From: Rhizophagus irregularis
Lineage: Eukaryota; Glomeromycota; Glomeromycetes; Glomerales; Glomeraceae
Length of the DNA stretch: 64,000 nt
Assembly: GCF_026210795.1 (NCBI RefSeq)
Contig: NC_089448.1
Coordinates: forward strand, 3,596,001 to 3,660,000
Reading direction: 5' to 3'
Positions 22,582 to 34,587 of the stretch are shown here, piece after piece. The translations under genes were made by a program, and so were the position numbers. The notes below the pieces were generated by a model. That model saw nothing but the letters and a program-made list of their open reading frames with translations, was not told the origin of the DNA and ran no database searches. The first letter of the stretch is position 1, and every line of letters begins with the position of its first letter.

Positions 22582-23217
22582 ATGAATAATAATCCTTCAC
22601 AAAATGATCATAACGATCAAATTTTTACTGAATCCAATAATTTACAACCAACCGCTGATATTATTCAACCGGAACAAGGATATTTTCCAAATATCGTTGC
22701 TTCCAATTCTGGCTTTTCCATGAACGATGATAATATTTGTCCGACATCTCAAACAAATAATAATTATTCTGTTCATCAACACGCATTTAATGAAAACATT
22801 ACAATTTCGCGATCCTACCCTCCAATTGATTTACAACAATCAACTGCTAATGCTATTCAACCGGATGTTATCAATGTTGACTTTTCCCTGATGAACGATA
22901 ATAGTATCTCCCCAACGCCTCACACAAATAACAAACACTTCAATCAACAACATACGTCTAATGTGCAATCTTATCCTCCTCCGATCACCTCTTCGTATGC
23001 GCAGCAATATGGTCACCCGTCATCGTCGCAACCTATTGAAAATACTTCTACATTTAATACGACAACTATTAACCCTTCTCAACCTGAAATCTTTAGTTTT
23101 GATATTCCTGGGTTTAAAATAATCATTGTGCCTACCTTTCCTCAACAAGATAATACTTATTCGAACTATTCTTCTTTGGGTATTACGGATAATCAATTTA
23201 CTCAATTTCGACAATAA
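22582..23217 (+). CDS. Array copy 3: N/Q/S-rich paralog, 211 aa, intact
   Basis: I start at ATG 22582 (MNNNPSQNDHNDQIF), 74 bp after the TATA box; the upstream TTG is in the shared leader. The protein is intrinsically disordered-looking (Asn, Gln, Ser, Thr, Pro) with recognisable blocks: FTESNNLQPTA, two SxDFSMNDD/MNDNSISPT blocks, QQHTSNVQSYPPP and YAQQYGHPSSSQPIENTS. Near the end stands the only hydrophobic stretch, EIFSFDIPGFKIIIVPTFPQ, then DNTYSNYSSLGITDNQFTQF. No signal peptide, membrane helix or known domain. N-terminus and tail are B-type while the middle matches A-type copies. Function unknown; conservation centres on the C-terminal core. Confidence 0.75.
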   Translation: MNNNPSQNDHNDQIFTESNNLQPTADIIQPEQGYFPNIVASNSGFSMNDDNICPTSQTNNNYSVHQHAFNENITISRSYPPIDLQQSTANAIQPDVINVDFSLMNDNSISPTPHTNNKHFNQQHTSNVQSYPPPITSSYAQQYGHPSSSQPIENTSTFNTTTINPSQPEIFSFDIPGFKIIIVPTFPQQDNTYSNYSSLGITDNQFTQFRQ

Positions 23218-23427
23218 AATTATAATTGCGTAACGTATATAACTTAAACGTGAAATCTATTTCTTAAATTCTCATAATTGCTTAACTTTATTTTATATTT
23301 TATAAATTTATTTATATATTTATATAATATATCTTTTTTATATTGATGTACCGTACGTTCATGTTTTAAATATTATTTAAATAAAGTATTATTTATCCTA
23401 CAAACGAGATTAATCATTTAATAATAA

Positions 23428-23770
23428 CTTCAGCCCCTTACCATTCGAGTATTACTAAACAAAAACTTCATTGTTCTAATTAGTGTTAACGGTTTAACGG
23501 AAGTTGTGGAAGATATTGAGGAATTAATTGAAACAGATATCATTAATTAATTCTTCTTTATATATATGAATGATAAATTATCTTCCACAACATTATAATA
23601 TTTTTATGAGACAATAATTGAGGACTATACAAGTTCAAAATGCTCCTGCCCAATCTGCTCATGCAAGATATAGAAATATCGGCTATCCATCCAATAAGTG
23701 AATTGTCAATAGGAATTAATGCTACTAATACTGGTTTCAATATTGGATTTCTCATAACAATATCGGTCAT
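23428..23770 (+). other. Second conserved module, copy 3
   Basis: An open stretch without ATG (23428-23550) reads NFIVLISVNGLTEVVEDI then EELIETDIIN and stops. Further on, VQNAPAQSAHARYRNIG and YPSNK precede TGA. The same pieces recur at 29.8-30.1 and 35.3-35.5 kb. Either a decayed spliced gene or two exons of a small one. Confidence 0.3.
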
Positions 23771-24450
23771 CGACTGAACAATAACGTAAGATATAAGTAA
23801 GGCTCAATAAAGATCCTCCGTATAAATTCTTCAATTCTAATAATTCAATTTTTTTAGAAAGCGAAAGAGAATTTTACACATTACACATGAGTATGTACTC
23901 TATAAATTAATAAAATAATTAAAAAAGTTCAATCAGAGCTATATCTCAATAATTTTTGTGTTTCAAAATATATCATATACATATATTATTTTTCGTTTTT
24001 TTATTTATTTATTTATTTATTTCATAACAATAATTTTTTGACCTAGAGTATATATTTTATGGATGGGGTATGAGAATTATAACCAAATAAATGATTGAAA
24101 AAAAATAGCCGAATTTAAAATCTGGAGTACTAGCATAAGTTGGCAAATTCCAAATTTCGCATTATTTTTTTTTTCCACGTTAAATTACAAGCGCATCATT
24201 TTATACCTTTTTTATAATTTATTCCATTCGGACAAATTAATCTGGGGCCAAATAGACAATCCTTTCATTAATGAAAAAGATAAAAAAAGAATAAATAATA
24301 AAACTAAATTCGTGACCCGACTGACCCGTGCAAAAAATTCATATATGATTTCGGTGCAAATTTACGTAATTTTTTTAATATTTTAATATTAATTAGTTTG
24401 ATAATCTAACCATTTTGCCAAAGACGAATTTTTTAGTTTTTTCATATACA

Positions 24451-24890
24451 AAGTCAAAAACGGCATTCAAAACCCCCTTCCAGCCTTTAAGTAAACTTGC
24501 AGAGCAACTAAAAATACGCTTACTGAAAAACTTTGATGCTTTTTTTTGTTAAAAGTAATAAACTTATTTTTACAATTTTTGAAAATTGCTGTGCCACCAA
24601 TCGAAAAAAAGTATATTTGCATAAAAAACACGTCTCAGATTCTTTGACTACAATGTATTTATTTTTATAATTCTGATGCTTTTCAATATAATAAAGAGAT
24701 GTTACTAATTTTAGAGGACGTCTAAACAGGTGCAAATCACGTGACTTCAAAAAAATTTTTCTAAATAAAACTCTTCGCCATATATACACAACCTTTTAAA
24801 CATAAATACTATGTGTATTTTGGCCTGCTCTGCAAGTTTACATAGAGCCCAAAATGAGATTTTGAATGCCATTTTCGATTTATTTGACTT
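24451..24890. mobile_element. About 440-bp element with long imperfect TIRs
   Basis: Left arm AAGTCAAAAACGGCATTCAA ... AAGTAAACTTGCAGAGCA; right arm, reverse-complemented, AAGTCAAATAAATCG ... GTAAACTTGCAGAGCA; about 70 bp each. A third arm lies at 24955-25012, and an inverted copy of the left part at about 30826-30955. Confidence 0.6.
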
Positions 24891-25627
24891 TTCGTTTTTT
24901 GTCTATCCATTTTTGGATATAATCGGCAAAAATCTTTTGCTCAAATGTAAAAGTCAAAAATAGTATTCAAAATCTACTTTTTTTCCTTAAGTAAACTTGT
25001 AGAGCAGGCTAAGATATACTTATTTTATGATTTTCAAGTTTATATTAACCTTAATTTATAAAAAAAAAATAGTCTAGTATATCGAATTACGTGATTTGCC
25101 GCTTTAGACCAAGGACTGCCGTGATTATTAAGGATGAATTCTGCGTGTGATAAAAGTCAATTCTGTGAAATTCTGTGATTTGGCCAGAATTATGCAAAGT
25201 CTGCCAACATTACGATTCGCAAATTCTGGCCAAACTTAGTGTTAGCCAGAATTACGATCCTAAATCAGGCCACATTTTTATAAGTGAAACACAGAAAATC
25301 ATGCTTTAGACGATCCCTAATTTAGTATTTATTCATTAAATGATCAAATGACGTGACCACGTTTTTCGGATTTTCGGATTTTCGAATTTTCGCTAAATGC
25401 CGATAGATTTACACGCCAATGACAAATATATGGTTAAATTATTTTGTGTGAAAATTTTTTTTTTTTTAGTAAGGATTAAGGAACAACTCTAATTCAGTGT
25501 TCAACAAAGAAAATTAGAATGTAACTTGTAGATCATTGTTTTTTTATTATAAAAGAAACTCGAAATTTATCAGTTTCTGTCACAAAATTACTTTAATTTG
25601 CAGTTATACACATACAAATATTTAACT
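24891..25627. other. Spacer and promoter of array copy 4
   Basis: No gene. It contains dispersed CTGGCCA/TGGCCAG words (25175-25265) and TATAAAAGAAAC at 25548, 80 bp before the ATG. Confidence 0.4.
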
Positions 25628-26236
25628 ATGGATGACAGCAATCCTTCACATAATAATTATACTGAATCCAATAATTTACAATCAACAGCTGCAATTATTC
25701 AACCAAATATCGTTGCTTCTAATTCTGACTTTTCCAATAACATGTTTCCAACAACATCTCAAACAAATAATAATTACTCCGTTCATCAATCTACATTTAA
25801 CGAAAACATCCCAATTTCGCGATCCTATCCTCCAATTGATTTACAACAATCAACTGCTGATGTTATTCAACCGGAGCATGACAATGTTATCAATGTTGAC
25901 TTTTCCATGATGAACGATAATAGTATCTCCCCAACATCTCACAAAAATAACAATCATTTCAATCAACAACACACGTCTAATGTGCAATCCTATTCTCCTT
26001 CGATCACCTCTTCGTATGCGCAGCAATATGGTCACCCGTCATCGTCGCAACCTATTGGAAATACTTTCCCTCCATTTAATATGACAACTATTAACACTCA
26101 ACCTGAAATCTTTAGTTTTGATATTCCCGGATTTAAAATAATCATTGTGCCTAGCTTCTCTCAACGAGATAATACTTTTTCGAATTATTCTTCCTCGGAT
26201 ATCACGGATAATCAATTTACTCAATTTACCCAATAA
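25628..26236 (+). CDS. Array copy 4: N/Q/S-rich paralog, 202 aa, intact (A type)
   Basis: Start MDDSNPSHNNYTESNNLQST at the first ATG after a conserved leader (ACACATACAAATATTTAACT). Blocks in order: SNNLQSTAAIIQP, TSQTNNNYSVHQST, SRSYPPIDLQQSTADVIQP, VINVDFSMMNDNSISPTS, QQHTSNVQSYSPS, YAQQYGHPSSSQPIGN, then EIFSFDIPGFKIIIVPSFSQ and NQFTQFTQ. All polar except the core. Very close to copy 6, indicating recent duplication of the unit. No known domain. Confidence 0.75.
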   Translation: MDDSNPSHNNYTESNNLQSTAAIIQPNIVASNSDFSNNMFPTTSQTNNNYSVHQSTFNENIPISRSYPPIDLQQSTADVIQPEHDNVINVDFSMMNDNSISPTSHKNNNHFNQQHTSNVQSYSPSITSSYAQQYGHPSSSQPIGNTFPPFNMTTINTQPEIFSFDIPGFKIIIVPSFSQRDNTFSNYSSSDITDNQFTQFTQ

Positions 26237-26539
26237 ATTTATACATAGTATGTTAACTTAGGTGTGAATCTAAATTTTTTTTTTATTGTTTTATTTTTAT
26301 ATTTTATATTTTTATCTCTTTATATTGATGTACCACATGTTCATGTTTTAAATATTATTTAAATAAAATATTATTTATCCCACAAACTTCAGTTCCCTGT
26401 ACCCGAATATTAAACAAAAATCTCATTATTATAATTAATTAATTAGTATTATTAAATTAATATTTTAATTCCATATGAACTTCTTTTATTGTCCGAAGTG
26501 GAGCGGAAGACACTATATTTCTAAATCGTAACATTATCA
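26237..26539. other. A-type 3' flank of copy 4, cut by an insertion
   Basis: It matches the flank of copy 6 (TAACTTAGGYGTGAATCTAA, poly(A)-signal-like TTAAATAAAATATTATT, then GTCCGAAGTGGAGCGGAAG) up to CGTAACATTATCA. There copy 6 continues ATTACCATTGCGC, whereas here the GTACAGTAC element begins. Confidence 0.6.
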
Positions 26540-28552
26540 AGGGTATACATATAAACTGTACTGTACGATCAGCTAAACTAATAATCATTGTACGATTTTT
26601 TTTTTTCGTACAGTACAGTTCTTTTCACGTGATTTTGTCACGCGTATATCTATTTATCTTTTTTTCATCCACTTTTCGACTTTTCGTGTACTATTTTTGT
26701 TTTTCTTTTGTTCTCTTATTTTTTGAAATCATCTTTTTTTTAAGACTTGGAATGATTTTCTTAGAAAAGTCTAGCACACAGTTCAAGGTAATTTTTATTG
26801 TTTTTTTATTATTTTACTGTTTTATTTATTTATTTATTTATTTATTGTTTTTTACTTTTGCTAACTGTTTTTTAGACAATTTCAACATAGTTGCTTCTTG
26901 CTGAAATATTTTAGCTACTAAGGAACTGAAGTATGTTATTTTTCTTATTATTTTATTGTTTTCTGTTACTTCTTTTGATTTTGAAACTTATTAATCATTT
27001 CTTCTTTTTCATGGGCGGTGGTTAATTTTTTTTATTTCTAATATTTTTTTTTTGTTACTGTCACTTCCTTATATTTCTTTTTTTGTTTCTGACACCTTTT
27101 TTTATTTTTTTTCGCTCTTGATGCTTTCTTTCTTTTGTTTTCTGTCCTTGACGCTTCCTTTAATTTTTTTTCATTCCTGATACTTCTCTTTTATTATTTT
27201 CCATATCTGATACTTCTAGTACGTCTATTTGTTTTTCGTTTCTGACATCTCCCTTTTGCTGTTTTATTTTTTTTCATTCCTGGGACTTCACTTTCGTATT
27301 TTTAATTCCTAACAATTGTTTCTACTCATGATATTTTCCTTTCATTGCTTTTCTGTCCCTTTTCATCTTCATCCCATCTCTATTTTTTACTCTTTTTAAT
27401 TTAAGAGGCAGTTTTGAAAATAAAAAAATATTAAATTAATCGTATTTTATAAAAATATTAAATAAATACCCTTTAAAACTCATTAGAAATAAAAAATCTG
27501 GCAAATTGTAAAAAGGATTTTAAGTAAATCAGTAATATTAATTAAATTTCAATCGTAATAATGATTAATAAAAAATTATTTTAATTTATTTTATTTATTT
27601 TAACAAGAAAAGTGCAGTTACAAGTGAAAAAATGTATAGGTTAAAAAGTTATTATTTGAACTCAGTTAATCAGTATGTCAAAATTTATTTACATACCTAT
27701 TATAAATATAATTACAAGTATAGTAATAAACTGTACTGTACGAATTTTTTTAATTTATCATACAGTACACTATAGCGCTTTATATGCTTTATGAGTATAT
27801 AGTAAATTAGTACTGTACGGTAATACAAATTAGTACGGACGTTCAAAAAAAAAATTTTAATTTTTCCGTACTCAGACGGACCTTTAAAAATAAATTTTGA
27901 TTTTTTCGTACTAATATTTTACATTGTAACATCATGTGATCAAATTTTTGAGATGAATATGTTGTATGCTTGTACAATTTTTTTTGTAATTTAATTTGCT
28001 AATAATGCGCCACATAATATCAAAAATTATATTTTGTAAATGCTAAATATGGTTGTCTAATTAATAAAATATGATAAAGAATTGAAAAATTAATTATAAA
28101 TAAACCAATAAAATTTAGTTATTATTTTAATGGTCAGTTTTATTATTATGGAGCTGAATATATTAAAGGAATGAAAATTTATTAGCTTATCTTCAAAGAA
28201 TTTTTTTAATTTTATAATTTAACATTTAATTTTATAAGATATTTTGTTAAAAACAATATGTCAAAGTTGCACAAAAATACAAAAATGCAAAGTCGTACGA
28301 TTGTACGAAAACTTAAATTAGTACGAAAATTTTAAAACTTTCGTACGTACTAGTACAAAAAAATTGATTAGCTGTAAATGTACGTACGAACAAAAAAAAC
28401 ACACGTACGTACCAAGTTGCGTTAGCGTACTGTCATATTTTACTCAATACCTGCGCTTTATATAGTACTGTATTGTACTGTACGATAAATTCGAAAAAAT
28501 TCGTACAGTACAGTTTAGCCAATCGTACAGTACAGTTTATCTCTATACCTGC
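26540..28552. mobile_element. 2-kb TIR element with GTACAGTAC-rich ends
   Basis: Left arm 26540-26579 contains ATAAACTGTACTGTACGAT; the right arm 28512-28552 is its reverse complement, both preceded by GGTATA. Further GTACAGTA palindromes occur near 26600, 27730-27770 and 28465-28510. The interior (27000-27380) is pyrimidine-rich with repeated words like TTCCTGATACTTC; no transposase is seen. Probably non-autonomous. Confidence 0.6.
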
Positions 28553-28764
28553 CAAAATCGGTTTATCCCGAATCGTTATATCGAGTTATGATTGTATCTT
28601 TTTCATGACAACACTTCGGAGTTTAGACTTTACGGTTTCCGTTTCCGATTTATATGGATGATGTAATTCTATGTTATTTGAGAATTCTGTAACACACCTT
28701 TAAAAAATTATTCCCTTAGACTATTTAAAGTAATGAGGTGGAACTAAAGTTTTTTTTAGAGGTA

Positions 28765-28980
28765 CATGCCAAAACTAATATTCCGTCTGTAACACCTTTA
28801 AAAATTCGGTCAGTTTTTTTTTTTGATTAACATGCCAAAACTAATATTCTGTAGCACCTTAAAAATTCGGTCAGTTTTTTTTTTTTGATTAACACGCCAA
28901 AACTAATATTCTGTAGCACCTTAAAAATTCGGTCAGTTTTTTTTTTGATTAACATGCCAAAACTAATTTTCTGTAAGGAG
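28765..28980 (+). repeat. Three to four copies of a 60-66-bp tandem repeat
   Basis: The word CATGCCAAAACTAATATTC recurs at 28765, 28831, 28893 (CACGCC) and 28953, followed each time by CTGTAGCACC and AAAAATTCGGTCAGTTTTTT. It stands 70-280 bp upstream of the TATA box of copy 5. A single related unit is found upstream of copy 8 (about 37850). Confidence 0.75.
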
Positions 28981-29120
28981 TAATATGCACGCACGTCTTT
29001 TTCTGAGTAACTTGCAATTCAATCATTCTTATATTATAACGGTTTTTTTATAAAAAGGACTTCTGAAATCTCTCCACAAAAAAAAAGTTTTAATTTGTAA
29101 AAATTTCTTCAAATTTAATC

Positions 29121-29585
29121 ATGAATAATAATCCTTCCCAAAATGATCAAAATGATCAAATTTTTACTGAATCCAATAATTTACAACCAACCGCTCCTGA
29201 TGTTATTCAACTGGAACAAGGTTATCTTCCAAATATCGCTGCCAATTCTGACTTTCCCATGAACGATAATATTTTTCCGACATCTCAAACAAATAATAAT
29301 CACTTCGTTCATCAACTCACATCTAATGAAAACATCCCCTCAACTTCTATCAGTTCGCCGTATGTTCAGCAGTATGGTCATCCGCAACCTATTGAAAATA
29401 CTTCTTCTTCATTTGGTTCATTTAACATGACTACTATTAACCCTTCTCAGTCTGAAATCTTCAGTTTTGACATTCCTGGCTATAAAATCATCATTATACC
29501 TACCTTCCCTCAACAAGATAATACTTATTCGAACTATTCTTCTTTGGGTACTACGGATAATCAATTTACTCAATTTCGACAATAA
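29121..29585 (+). CDS. Array copy 5: short N/Q/S-rich paralog, 154 aa (B type)
   Basis: MNNNPSQNDQNDQIFTES at ATG 29121, 72 bp after TATAAAAAGGAC. It lacks the central block present in copies 3, 4 and 6 (SYPPIDLQQS to NDNSISPTS). The remainder is LPNIAANSDFPMNDNIF, TSISSPYVQQYGHPQP, SSSFGSFNMTTINPSQSE, IFSFDIPGYKIIIIPTFPQ and TDNQFTQFRQ. The core carries Y for F and I for V. Almost identical to copy 7. Unknown function. Confidence 0.75.
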   Translation: MNNNPSQNDQNDQIFTESNNLQPTAPDVIQLEQGYLPNIAANSDFPMNDNIFPTSQTNNNHFVHQLTSNENIPSTSISSPYVQQYGHPQPIENTSSSFGSFNMTTINPSQSEIFSFDIPGYKIIIIPTFPQQDNTYSNYSSLGTTDNQFTQFRQ

Positions 29586-29962
29586 AAATTATAATTTGCG
29601 TAACGTATATAACTTAAACGTGAATCTATTTCTTAAATTCTTATCATTGTTTAACTTTTTTTTTTATATTTTATAAATTTTATTTATATATTTACTTTTT
29701 ATATTGATGTACCGCACGTAATTTTTTAAATATTACTTAAATAAAGTATTATTTATCCTACAAACGAGATTAATCTATTATTAAATAGCCCCTTAGCATT
29801 CGAGTATTAAACAAAGACTTCATTGTTCTAATTAGTGTTAACGGTTGTGGAAGATATCGAGGAATTAATTGAAACAGATATCATTAAATTAATTCTTCTT
29901 ATATAACTTTTTTTTTTTAGTAATAGTAAAATACCTAGAAAGATCTTTTTTATATAACCAAT

Positions 29963-30097
29963 ATGGATAGAACAATGCTAATTTATCTTCCACAACATTA
30001 TATTTGTATGAGACAATATTTGAGGACTATACGAGTTCAAAATGCTCCTAGCCGTACTGTTCATGCAGGATATAGAAATATCAGCTATCCCATCTAA
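29963..30097 (+). CDS. Second conserved module, copy 5 (44-aa ORF)
   Basis: ATG 29963 reads MDRTMLIYLPQHYICMRQYL then RTIRVQNAPSRTVHAGY and RNISYPI before TAA. It agrees in frame with fragments downstream of copies 1, 3 and 7. The upstream companion LTVVEDIEELIETDI lies at about 29840-29885. May be an exon. Confidence 0.3.
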   Translation: MDRTMLIYLPQHYICMRQYLRTIRVQNAPSRTVHAGYRNISYPI

Positions 30098-32061
30098 TAA
30101 GTGAATTGTCAATAGGAATTAATGTTACTAATACTGATTTCAATATTGGATGTCTCTTAAAAATATCGGTCACTAAAAGCCCGCATACTCCTAATCGACT
30201 TAACAATAACGTAAGTTATAAGTAAGGCTCAATAAAGATCCTCGTATGAATTCTTTAATTCTAATAATTCTAATTCTTAAAATTTTTAGAGAACAAAAGA
30301 GAATTTTACACGCACATTACACATGAGTATGTACTCTATAAATTAATAAATAATTTAAAAAAGTTCAAATCAGAGCTCTATCTTAATAATTTTTATTTTC
30401 ATTTTTTTATTTATTTATTTAATTATTTTTTTGGCCTAGACTAAACTCTAGAGTATATATTTTATGGATAGGGTATGAGAATCATAACCAAATAAATGAT
30501 TGAAAAAAATAGCCGAATTTAAAATCCGAATTTGGCCAGAGTACTAGCAAAAGTTGGCCAATTCCAAATTTCGCATTATTTTTTTTTTCACATTAAATTA
30601 CAGGTGCATTATTTTATACCTTTCTTATTATTTTTGCCATTCAAACAAATTAATCTGGGGTCAAATAGACAATCCTTTCATTAATATAAAAAAAAATAAT
30701 ATAATATTTGCTGGTTAAACTATTAATTCGTGGCCCGACTGACCCATGCAAAAAAATTCGGTGCAAATTTATATCGATCATTAGTAATTTTTTTCTGATA
30801 CCAGTTTTTTACATAATTGTGAGCCAGGTTGGTGGCACAGCAATTTTCAAAAATTGTAAAAATAAGTTTATTACTTTTAACAAAAAAACATCAAAGTTCT
30901 TTGGTAAGCATATTTTTAGTTGCTCTGCAAGTTTACTTAAAGGCTGAAAGGGGCTTTAAAAAATTCGTTATTACGCCACAGTTGATCAGCTGCGCCACCA
31001 ACTTAGTACTTTTATTTAACGTTTACCCCGTATTCCCATTTTCTGCAGATCATTCATTATAAAATACTTAAACATTGCTACATTTTTTTTCGTCTCATAA
31101 AAATATCAGCTAGAAGTCTTAAATTTTCTGTATATATACTTTTGGATATCCGCTACTTTATTCTTTAAAATTAATTAAAAAAATTTTTTATGCTTTAATA
31201 ACGTCTAAAACAGCAAAAATTTTTCCATTCTAAAATAACTTCGCAAAAAATAGTACTTACTGGATTGGAATGGCTGTGTTTACTTTGACTGGACGGTCCA
31301 GTGGAGACAACGTCACCCCTAAATTACGTAAATTACGTATTCTGAATATATATAGTTTTTATTTTTATTTTTAAATTATTAAGTAAAAACGGGGTCTATC
31401 GTTCATATACGGATTAGCAATTAAAGATTTTATTAAAATAAAAAAATTTTTTTTTTTATTACCAAAGAACGTATTTATTTATTGTTTTTATAATACTTTT
31501 TCCGCATAGTCCAAGTTTATCATGTCATATAAAGTAAAAAATTCTATATTATAATTATTAATTCGTATTACAATTAATTTAAAACAAAAAATTTTTCTCA
31601 GTGTAAAAAAAAATTTTTTTATTAAATTTAATTTTCCATTTAATAAACGATATACAGTAATTCGTATTAAAAAAATTTTTATATATTAAATTCCTAAAAA
31701 AGAAAAAAATATTCATTTCTGAGTGGCTGAGTATGTACGATAGTAGCTTTCTCTATTAGGTAATTCATATGAAACGATATCAATGTTTTTGTCTAAGGAG
31801 AAGTTTTTTGAACTGGTAATGTTTAAGGAGAAATTTGAATGCAGATAATTTATATTCTTAGTTTAAAATTATTTTTATGTAAAGTGAAAATTTTTTTTTT
31901 TAGTAAGGCCTTATAAAGAAACAACTCTAACTCAGAGTTCAACAAAGAAGAATGCTTTCTTGCAGATCATCAATTTTTTTTTTTATTATAAAAGAAACTC
32001 GAAATTTATCAGTTTCCGTCAAAAAATTACCTTAATTTGTTTAAATTACAAATATTTCACT
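30098..32061. other. Spacer between copies 5 and 6, repeat-filled
   Basis: It holds the flank shared with 23.7-24.4 kb, the inverted partial copy of the 24451 element (30826-30955), and a GGTTGGTGGCACAGC ... CTGCGCCACCAACTT inverted pair (about 30825-31002). No gene. TATAAAAGAAAC at 31987 is the promoter of copy 6. Confidence 0.4.
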
Positions 32062-32682
32062 ATGGATGACAGCAATCCTTCACATAATAATTATACTGAA
32101 TCCAATAATTTACAATCAATTGCTGATGTTATTCTACCGGAACAGGAATATCCTCTAAATATCGCTGCTGCTAATTCTGACTTTTCCATGAACGATAATA
32201 ACACGTTTCCAACATCTCAAACAAATAATAATTACTCCACATTTAATGAAAACATCACAATTTTGCGATCCTACCATCCAATTGATTTACAACAATCAAC
32301 TGCTGATGTTATTCAACCGGAGCATGACAATGTTATCAATGTTGACTTTTCCATGATGAACGATAATAGTATCTCCCCAACATCTCACACAAATAACAAT
32401 AATTTCAATCAACAACACACGTCTAATGTGCAATCCTATTCTCCTTCGACCACCTCTTCATATGCGCAGCAATATGGTCACCCGTCATCGTCGCAACCTA
32501 TTGGAAATACTTTCCCTCCATTTAATACGACAACTATTAACACTCAACCTGAAATCTTTAGTTTTGATATTCCCGGATTTAAAATAATCATTGTGCCTAG
32601 CTTCTCTCAACGAGATAATACTTTTTCGAATTATTCTTCCTCGGATATTACGGATAATCAATTTACTCAATTTACCCAATAA
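32062..32682 (+). CDS. Array copy 6: N/Q/S-rich paralog, 206 aa, intact (A type)
   Basis: ATG 32062 (MDDSNPSHNNYTESNNLQSI), 75 bp after the TATA box; an earlier TTG in the same frame lies upstream of and across the promoter and is not used. Blocks follow copy 4: ADVILPEQEYPLNIAAANSD, SQTNNNYSTFNENITILRSY, VINVDFSMMNDNSISPTS, SYAQQYGHPSSSQPIGN, EIFSFDIPGFKIIIVPSFSQ and NQFTQFTQ. The 3' flank is also near-identical to copy 4. Confidence 0.75.
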   Translation: MDDSNPSHNNYTESNNLQSIADVILPEQEYPLNIAAANSDFSMNDNNTFPTSQTNNNYSTFNENITILRSYHPIDLQQSTADVIQPEHDNVINVDFSMMNDNSISPTSHTNNNNFNQQHTSNVQSYSPSTTSSYAQQYGHPSSSQPIGNTFPPFNTTTINTQPEIFSFDIPGFKIIIVPSFSQRDNTFSNYSSSDITDNQFTQFTQ

Positions 32683-34587
32683 ATTTATACATAGTATGTT
32701 AACTTAGGCGTGAATCTAAATTTTTTTTTTATTGTTTTATTTTTATATTTTATATTTTTATTTATATTTTTATCTCTTTATATTGATGTACCGTATGTTC
32801 ATGTTTTAAATATTACTTAAATAAAATATTATTTATCCCGCAAACTTCAGTTCCCTGTACCCGAATATTAAACAAAAATCTCATTATTATAACAATCGGC
32901 ATCATGTGACGAAAATTTACACGTTCTCACGTAAACTTCAATTCCATTTTATTTAGGTAATTAAAACAGATAGTATTATTTAATTAATATTTTAATTCCA
33001 TATGAACTTTTTTTTATTGTCCGAAGTGGAGCGGAAGACACTACATTTCTAAATCGTAACGTTATCAATTACCATTGCGCTCATCTTCAAAACTCATCAA
33101 AATGAATAGTAGAATGATAATGAAATTATCTTTCCTGGCCATACCACTCATGCAAGATACTTGAAAAATATTTCGCTTATTAATATTTCTTTTAGTAATA
33201 AATCTTATATAATTTAAATCACTAAAAAAATTTATTCTTTTCACGAATTTTGTTCTTGCATTTAGCGCATTTAGCATAAGTTTTATTATTAATGGAAGAT
33301 GTTTAAAACTTGTGAGGTCTTATACGTAACACCTAGCATGTTTATTATATTATTTATATAATAAGATCGTTAGAAAATGAGTTGTTTTTTGCAGGGTATT
33401 ATACATAGGGAGTACTGTGGGTCTGTGACCCGCAAAATACGGTATCGGCGGTTGAATTACCGATCTCTCATCTATAACTATTAATCATAAGGCTTTTCGC
33501 ATAAATTCCTCAATTCTAATTTTTAAAGAACCAAAGAGAATTTACACATTACACACACACATGTACTATAAATTAATATTGAATCATTTGTAATTATTTA
33601 AAAAAGTTCGATTATTTGATTAAATTTATGTGATTTAGAAAATGTCAAAAAATCACCACGCGGTAATCATTAGCAAATACTAGCAGGCAGAGTTTCATGA
33701 CATTCCTAATTCTGCTCAAAATTCCACCCTATATCCGGTAAGGTGACAATCACCAGCGGTGATATTTAGCCAATACTCAAAAAATATAAATATTTAATAT
33801 TTTTATTTTTGTAAAGCAATAATTATTTTCTTAGGGTTATGCTTGAATATTTGCATTATTTTATTTTCTTTTTCACGGACGGTAATTCCCAAAGTCACGT
33901 GAAATTCATATTATTTATGTTGACTTTGAAAAATTTTTTCATTTAACTAAGATTTATTATAAAAAAAAAAAATTTTTTTTTATATCGATGAACCTTAAAT
34001 TTCTAGAAAAGAAAAACAAAAATTTTTTTTCTTTTTATTTTTTATATTGAACAAAAAATTAACGGATTTTAAAGAAAGAAATTTTATTCGCTACCTTTTG
34101 AAAAAAAATTCTCTAACACAGCGCCGAGAACTTTTCATATTCATATGTAGGGTTTGATTTTTATATTTATTATAAACATTAATAATAGGACGATTATTCA
34201 ATCTGTAAAATCTGTAAACAAAAGTTATGCGATCCATGTGTATCACATTATTGCCGATCATTTCTCATAAAAAAAATATTTAATTTTTTTTACCATAGTA
34301 AATACCATATATGATGAAATAAGACTATATGCCAATGACACAGAGCTTTTCTTCATCAGGAAATTATTTTAAAAAAAAAAAAGGATTGCGCAAATTGTAT
34401 TTAATGGAAATGTTCCATAAAAGGTTAAACAACGTGTACATCTTTTTCTAAAACAGAACTATACTATTTTGAGTATTAATACCAAGGATTCATTTCTCTT
34501 ATATTACGATTTTTTTATAAAAAGGACCTCTGAAATCTCCACAAAAAAAAAAAGTTTTAATTTGTAAAAATTTCTTCAAATTTAACC
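32683..34587. other. A-type 3' flank of copy 6 and promoter of copy 7
   Basis: It contains the poly(A)-signal-like AAATAAAATATTATT, a decayed second module (MNSRMIMKLSF near 33102), a TACGGTATCGG insertion-like patch (33430-33460), a MITE relative and TATAAAAAGGACC at 34516. No intact gene besides these. Confidence 0.4.
33651..33774. mobile_element. MITE relative of 16179, copy in flank of array copy 6
   Basis: The right end, reverse-complemented, reads TTGGCTAAATATCACCGCTG; the left end AATCACCACGCGGTAATCA is the degraded partner. The same insertion occurs downstream of copy 8 at 39758-39884 with equal flanks, so it predates that duplication. Confidence 0.5.

Noticed and set aside
24520-24789. 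89-codon minus ORF
   Set aside because: Lies wholly in a palindromic TIR element that also occurs partly at 30.8 kb in inverted form; no domain.
25632-26035. Alternative-frame ORFs across array copy 4, and minus ORFs such as 26039-26233, 32485-32679, 23020-23214
   Set aside because: Shadows of the conserved C-terminal coding region; they are similar to each other only because the sense frame is conserved.
26629-26904. 91-codon Phe-rich forward ORF
   Set aside because: T-run-rich interior of the GTACAGTAC element; no ATG-supported homologous sense.
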